A DNA stretch of 5,610 nt from an uncultured bacterium (lineage in GTDB: Bacteria > Actinomycetota > Coriobacteriia > Coriobacteriales > Coriobacteriaceae), in contig CAJMOL010000122.1 of the NCBI GenBank assembly GCA_905215095.1, forward strand, positions 1 through 5,610. The letters run 5' to 3'. The stretch's first letter is position 1. Each line of letters opens with the position of its first letter. Shown here one piece after another: positions 5,513 to 5,610 of this stretch. Under the pieces are notes generated by a model that saw only the letters and a list, made by a program, of their open reading frames with translations, did no database searches and had not been told where the DNA came from. The position numbers were made by a program, and so were the translations under genes.

Positions 5513-5610
5513 CTACTTACGAGAGTTGCTCAGCTTGTTGATGAGGGCCTCCAGGCGCTCGCCGTCCTCGGCGGTCTGGGCGATAACCAAGATGGTGTCG
5601 TTACCGGCGA
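5513..5610 (-). CDS. argR: C-terminal end of arginine repressor ArgR (5' part beyond window)
   Basis: Only the last 31 codons and the TAG stop (5513-5515) are inside the window, and no start is visible. The peptide begins AGNDTILVIAQTAEDGERL and ends in a helix, EALINKLSNSRK. This matches the end of the ArgR oligomerisation/arginine-binding domain, where a GDD-like turn (here GND) precedes a beta strand and a final helix. ArgR normally binds ARG boxes with arginine as co-repressor to control arginine biosynthesis or catabolism. In this protein the second residue of the usual GDD arginine-contact motif is Asn, which may or may not matter. The fragment is short, so the family call rests on a single motif and its fit to the C-terminal end. 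Another small alpha/beta regulatory domain is possible. Confidence 0.7.
   Translation of the reverse strand, partial: AGNDTILVIAQTAEDGERLEALINKLSNSRK

Overview
The window looks like a moderately GC-rich actinobacterial chromosome, most likely a gut Coriobacteriia such as Collinsella. This is inferred from the style of the proteins and from strongly G/C-biased third codon positions; no marker gene here proves it. Five coding units are present: three complete genes that look intact, one complete but chimeric gene, and two fragments at the edges (one of which, pstC, is otherwise normal).

Left part (1-2018), minus strand: the start of a phosphate uptake operon. pstS (Tat-type, lipoprotein-type phosphate-binding protein) lies 24 bp upstream of pstC, whose 3' end runs off the left edge; pstA and pstB would be expected beyond it. 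The ~290 bp ahead of pstS has no gene. It holds two small leader hairpins, TTTACA-like hexamers that could be a Pho-type operator, and a striking 69-nt nested palindrome that also reads as an intrinsic terminator for the gene upstream.

Middle (2019-4172), minus strand: a HAD-family phosphatase (Gph-like) followed after 54 bp by a PepV-like M20 metallodipeptidase. They are probably co-transcribed, with a short intercistronic hairpin between them.

Right part (4173-5610): a divergent promoter region with overlapping inverted repeats leads into a plus-strand gene with an odd make-up. Residues 1-120 are the N-terminal half of a DegV/FakB fatty-acid-binding protein. Residues ~120-255 are the C-terminal end of a class A penicillin-binding protein transpeptidase, including its KTG box, followed by a Thr/Gly/Pro-rich tail. 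Neither half is complete: DegV lacks its second lobe, and the PBP lacks its membrane anchor, glycosyltransferase and catalytic serine. The likeliest reading is an in-frame deletion or an assembly chimaera joining two unrelated loci near 4674-4691. This is the most important point in the window. The gene ends at a strong terminator, which faces the terminator of a minus-strand gene whose last 31 residues match the C-terminus of the arginine repressor ArgR.

I saw no tRNA, rRNA, CRISPR array, insertion sequence or phage feature.
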